Source: Pseudofabraea citricarpa (taxonomy: Eukaryota > Ascomycota > Leotiomycetes > Helotiales > Dermateaceae). Taken from it: a stretch of DNA of 64,000 bases. Within the stretch, counting starts at the first letter, position 1. Each line of letters starts with the position of its first letter. Below, one piece after another: positions 62,120 through 64,000 of the stretch. The DNA lies in NCBI GenBank assembly GCA_029641185.1, contig JAPWGK010000029.1:408285-472284 (forward strand), given 5' to 3'. The notes under the pieces are model-generated. The model saw nothing but the letters and a program-made list of their open reading frames with translations. It was not told the DNA's origin and made no database searches. The position numbers and the translations under genes were made by a program.

Positions 62120-62540
62120 AAGGTTTTATTAATATAAGTAAAATATCTTACTTATTATTAATTCTTTTTATAAAAAAGCTAAAAGGTAAATTAAGATTTT
62201 ATATAAATTATAAAAAGCTAAATATAATTATAAAAAAAAATAAATATCTTTTACCTTTAATAAATAAAACTTTAATAAAAATAAGAAAAATTAAGTTTTT
62301 ATTAAAGCTAAATATCTAATATACTTTTAATAAAATTAGATTCTAAACTAAAGAAAATAAAAAGCTTATTATTTTTTATATTAGATAAAACTCTTATAAA
62401 TATAAAATATTTCCGTTTAGATTAACTAATAAACTTTTAATATTTTAGAATTTTATAAATAAAATATTCTAGAAATATTCTAATAATTTTATCTTATCTT
62501 ATATTAATAATATTTATATTTATACTAATAAAATTAAAGA
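62120..62540 (+). pseudogene. Gypsy reverse transcriptase remnant, right array second unit
   Basis: Aligned 5.99 kb downstream of the first-unit copy, with the LRFYxNYxKLN segment near 62,190-62,222 and the catalytic-loop segment near 62,490-62,530. It differs from the first copy by scattered transitions. Confidence 0.78.
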
Positions 62541-64000
62541 AAAATATATAAAATATATTAGAAAAATCTTAATTAAATTATAAGAAGTAAAACTTTAAGT
62601 AAATATTAAGAAATATATCTTTTATTAAAATAAAATTAAATTCTTAGGATTAATTATTAATATAAAAGAAATTAGAATAAATTCTAATAAAATTAAAAAT
62701 ATATAAGAATAAGAAATACCTAAGAACCTAAAAGATATATAAAATTTTATTAGATTTATAAACTTTTATAAAAGATTTATTAAAAATTACTCTAAGATAT
62801 TCTTTTTAATTAATAACCTAAGTAAAAAAAAAAGAGAAAATAAAAGGCTTTAATTAAAATAATAAATACTAGAATACTTTTAAAAAGCTAAAAAAGATAA
62901 TTACCTTAATATTAATACTTATATATTTTAACTAAAATAAATAATATATTATAAAATATAATTTATTTAATTATATTAATATAAGAGTATTATCTTAATA
63001 TAAAAAAAATAAACTTTTATATTTTATAGTATTTTTTCCTAGAAGACTTTTATTAACTAAGTATAATTATAAAATCTATAATAAGAAACTCTTAGTAATA
63101 ATTAAATATTTTAAGAAATAAAAACTTAAACTTTAAGGAATAAACTTACTAGTATAAATACTTTTAGATTATAAGACTTTAGAATATTTTATAATTACTA
63201 AAAAGCTAATAAGAAAATAAACTAGATAAATAAAATTCTTATTAGAATTTAACTTCTAAATTATTTATAAACTAGGAAAATAAAATAAGAAAGTAAATAT
63301 CTTAACTAAAAGATCTTAAGATAAACTATAAGATAAATTAAATAATTAATAATAAAAATAAATATAAATTATTCTTCTTAAAAGTAGAATTAATAAAAAA
63401 AAAGCTTTAAAAATATTTAATTTATATATCTAAGCTATAAAAGTAAAATAAATAATTCCTAAGTATATCTAAAAAAAATAAAAAAGTAATTAGTTTTATT
63501 AAGAAACTCTTAAGACTTTAAAAGATAATAAATTAATAAAAGATATTCCTAAGTTATATTATAAGGATTAAAATAATATCTTATTTTATAAGAATCGAAT
63601 TTAGATTCTAGAAGCTTATAAAATAAAATTAATTTAGAAAATATACGAAAAACTTATAATTAAATATTTTAGCTAAGAAAAAATATTAATTCTTTTATAA
63701 GATAATTATATCTAAAAGAATATAAATAAAGATTTTAATTAATATATTAGAAACTATTATATTTATAAAAAATCTAAACTAAATAATATTATTTACTAAG
63801 AATACCTAGAATTATTATTAATATTAGATAAATCTTAGAGTTATATATCTATAAACTTTATAACTAAACTTCTAAAAAGTAATAGATTTAATATTATCTT
63901 AATTATAATCTATAAATTATTAAAGGAAAGATATTATATTTTTTTATAAATATAAAAATAAAAGAATAAATATAAAAGAAACTACTAAGTTATTTCTAAA

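Larger units (their letters stand above)
21352..64000. other. AT-rich, RIP-mutated repeat block
   Basis: Composition changes abruptly at about 21,350 from near-normal to roughly 10-15% GC in sampled lines. CpA and TpG are almost missing over 42 kb, while TpA is very common; remaining C is mainly in CT context and remaining G in AG context. This is the footprint of RIP, which converts CpA to TpA in repeated DNA on both strands. All recognisable coding remnants are retroelement genes full of stops. The block continues beyond the window. Confidence 0.93.
52981..64000 (+). mobile_element. Right array: plus-strand chromovirus units in tandem, continuing past the window
   Basis: LTR-D (52981-53327), a full internal region, LTR-E (58973-59319), then a second internal region to the window end; D to E is 5,992 bp. 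Remnants in order on the first unit: gag, zinc knuckle at 54892-54933 with Tyr codons at the Cys and His places, reverse transcriptase 56.13-56.55 kb, RNase H and integrase to about 58.2 kb, a chromodomain-like EVEDI...KIIKRKVFYKVK segment at about 58,770-58,830, and an A-rich polypurine tract just before LTR-E. The chromodomain after integrase marks the chromovirus branch of Ty3/Gypsy. The second unit should end near 64.97 kb, outside the window. Confidence 0.87.

Noticed and set aside
21352..64000. A centromere
   Set aside because: Low GC and retroelement content would fit a regional fungal centromere, but so would any RIP block; without CENP-A data the sequence cannot decide.
1..64000. tRNA or rRNA genes and CRISPR arrays
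   Set aside because: I scanned for T-loop GGTTCGA patterns, conserved rRNA blocks and regularly spaced repeats; the only regular repeats are the 23-bp, 55-bp and 78-bp tandems without spacers.

Overview
The window looks like nuclear DNA from a filamentous ascomycete (Pezizomycotina). Its genes carry short 47-85 nt GT-AG introns, it encodes a fungal-type rhodopsin-domain membrane protein, a PHO80-type cyclin, PRE3 and ERV2, and its right two-thirds has been destroyed by what looks like repeat-induced point mutation (RIP). Leotiomycetes is possible, but I cannot fix the class or species from sequence alone.

Region 1 (1-21,350) is normal-composition, gene-bearing DNA. In order it holds: the 3' part of an unknown acidic-tailed gene (+); a five-exon seven-helix rhodopsin-domain protein (+); a PHO80/PREG-like cyclin (-); the proteasome beta-1 subunit PRE3 (-, six exons, one of only 15 nt); the ER sulfhydryl oxidase ERV2 (-); a class IV branched-chain aminotransferase divergent from ERV2 (+); an unknown 741-residue lysine/serine-rich protein (-); a small secreted cysteine-rich protein (+); and a BTB/POZ protein (+). 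I rebuilt exon structures by joining reading frames across canonical splice sites, so most gene models here run beyond any single open frame. The genes are mainly housekeeping and do not form an obvious cluster. Spacing widens toward the right, and the secreted protein lies about 4 kb from the AT-rich block.

Region 2 (20,947-21,444) is the boundary. Diverged 23-bp repeats carrying ATTGG boxes are followed by a 55-bp tandem repeat whose copies run from intact to C-to-T/G-to-A mutated to unrecognisable. A (TAA)n/(TTA)n tract then opens the AT block.

Region 3 (21,352-64,000) is extremely AT-rich, about 10-15% GC in lines I sampled. CpA and TpG are almost absent and no intact gene remains. Alignable repeats still show its architecture: remnants of a plus-strand and a minus-strand Ty3/Gypsy element; then two tandem arrays of one roughly 6.0-kb-period chromodomain Gypsy element with 345-347 bp LTRs, placed head to head around a 24-bp spacer at about 52,968. 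This forms an inverted repeat with arms of at least 11 kb. One unit of the left array is split by a 7,687-bp Ty1/Copia element with two 197-bp LTRs and a RIP-altered target-site duplication. The right array runs off the window end. I found no tRNA, rRNA, CRISPR array or intact transposase.
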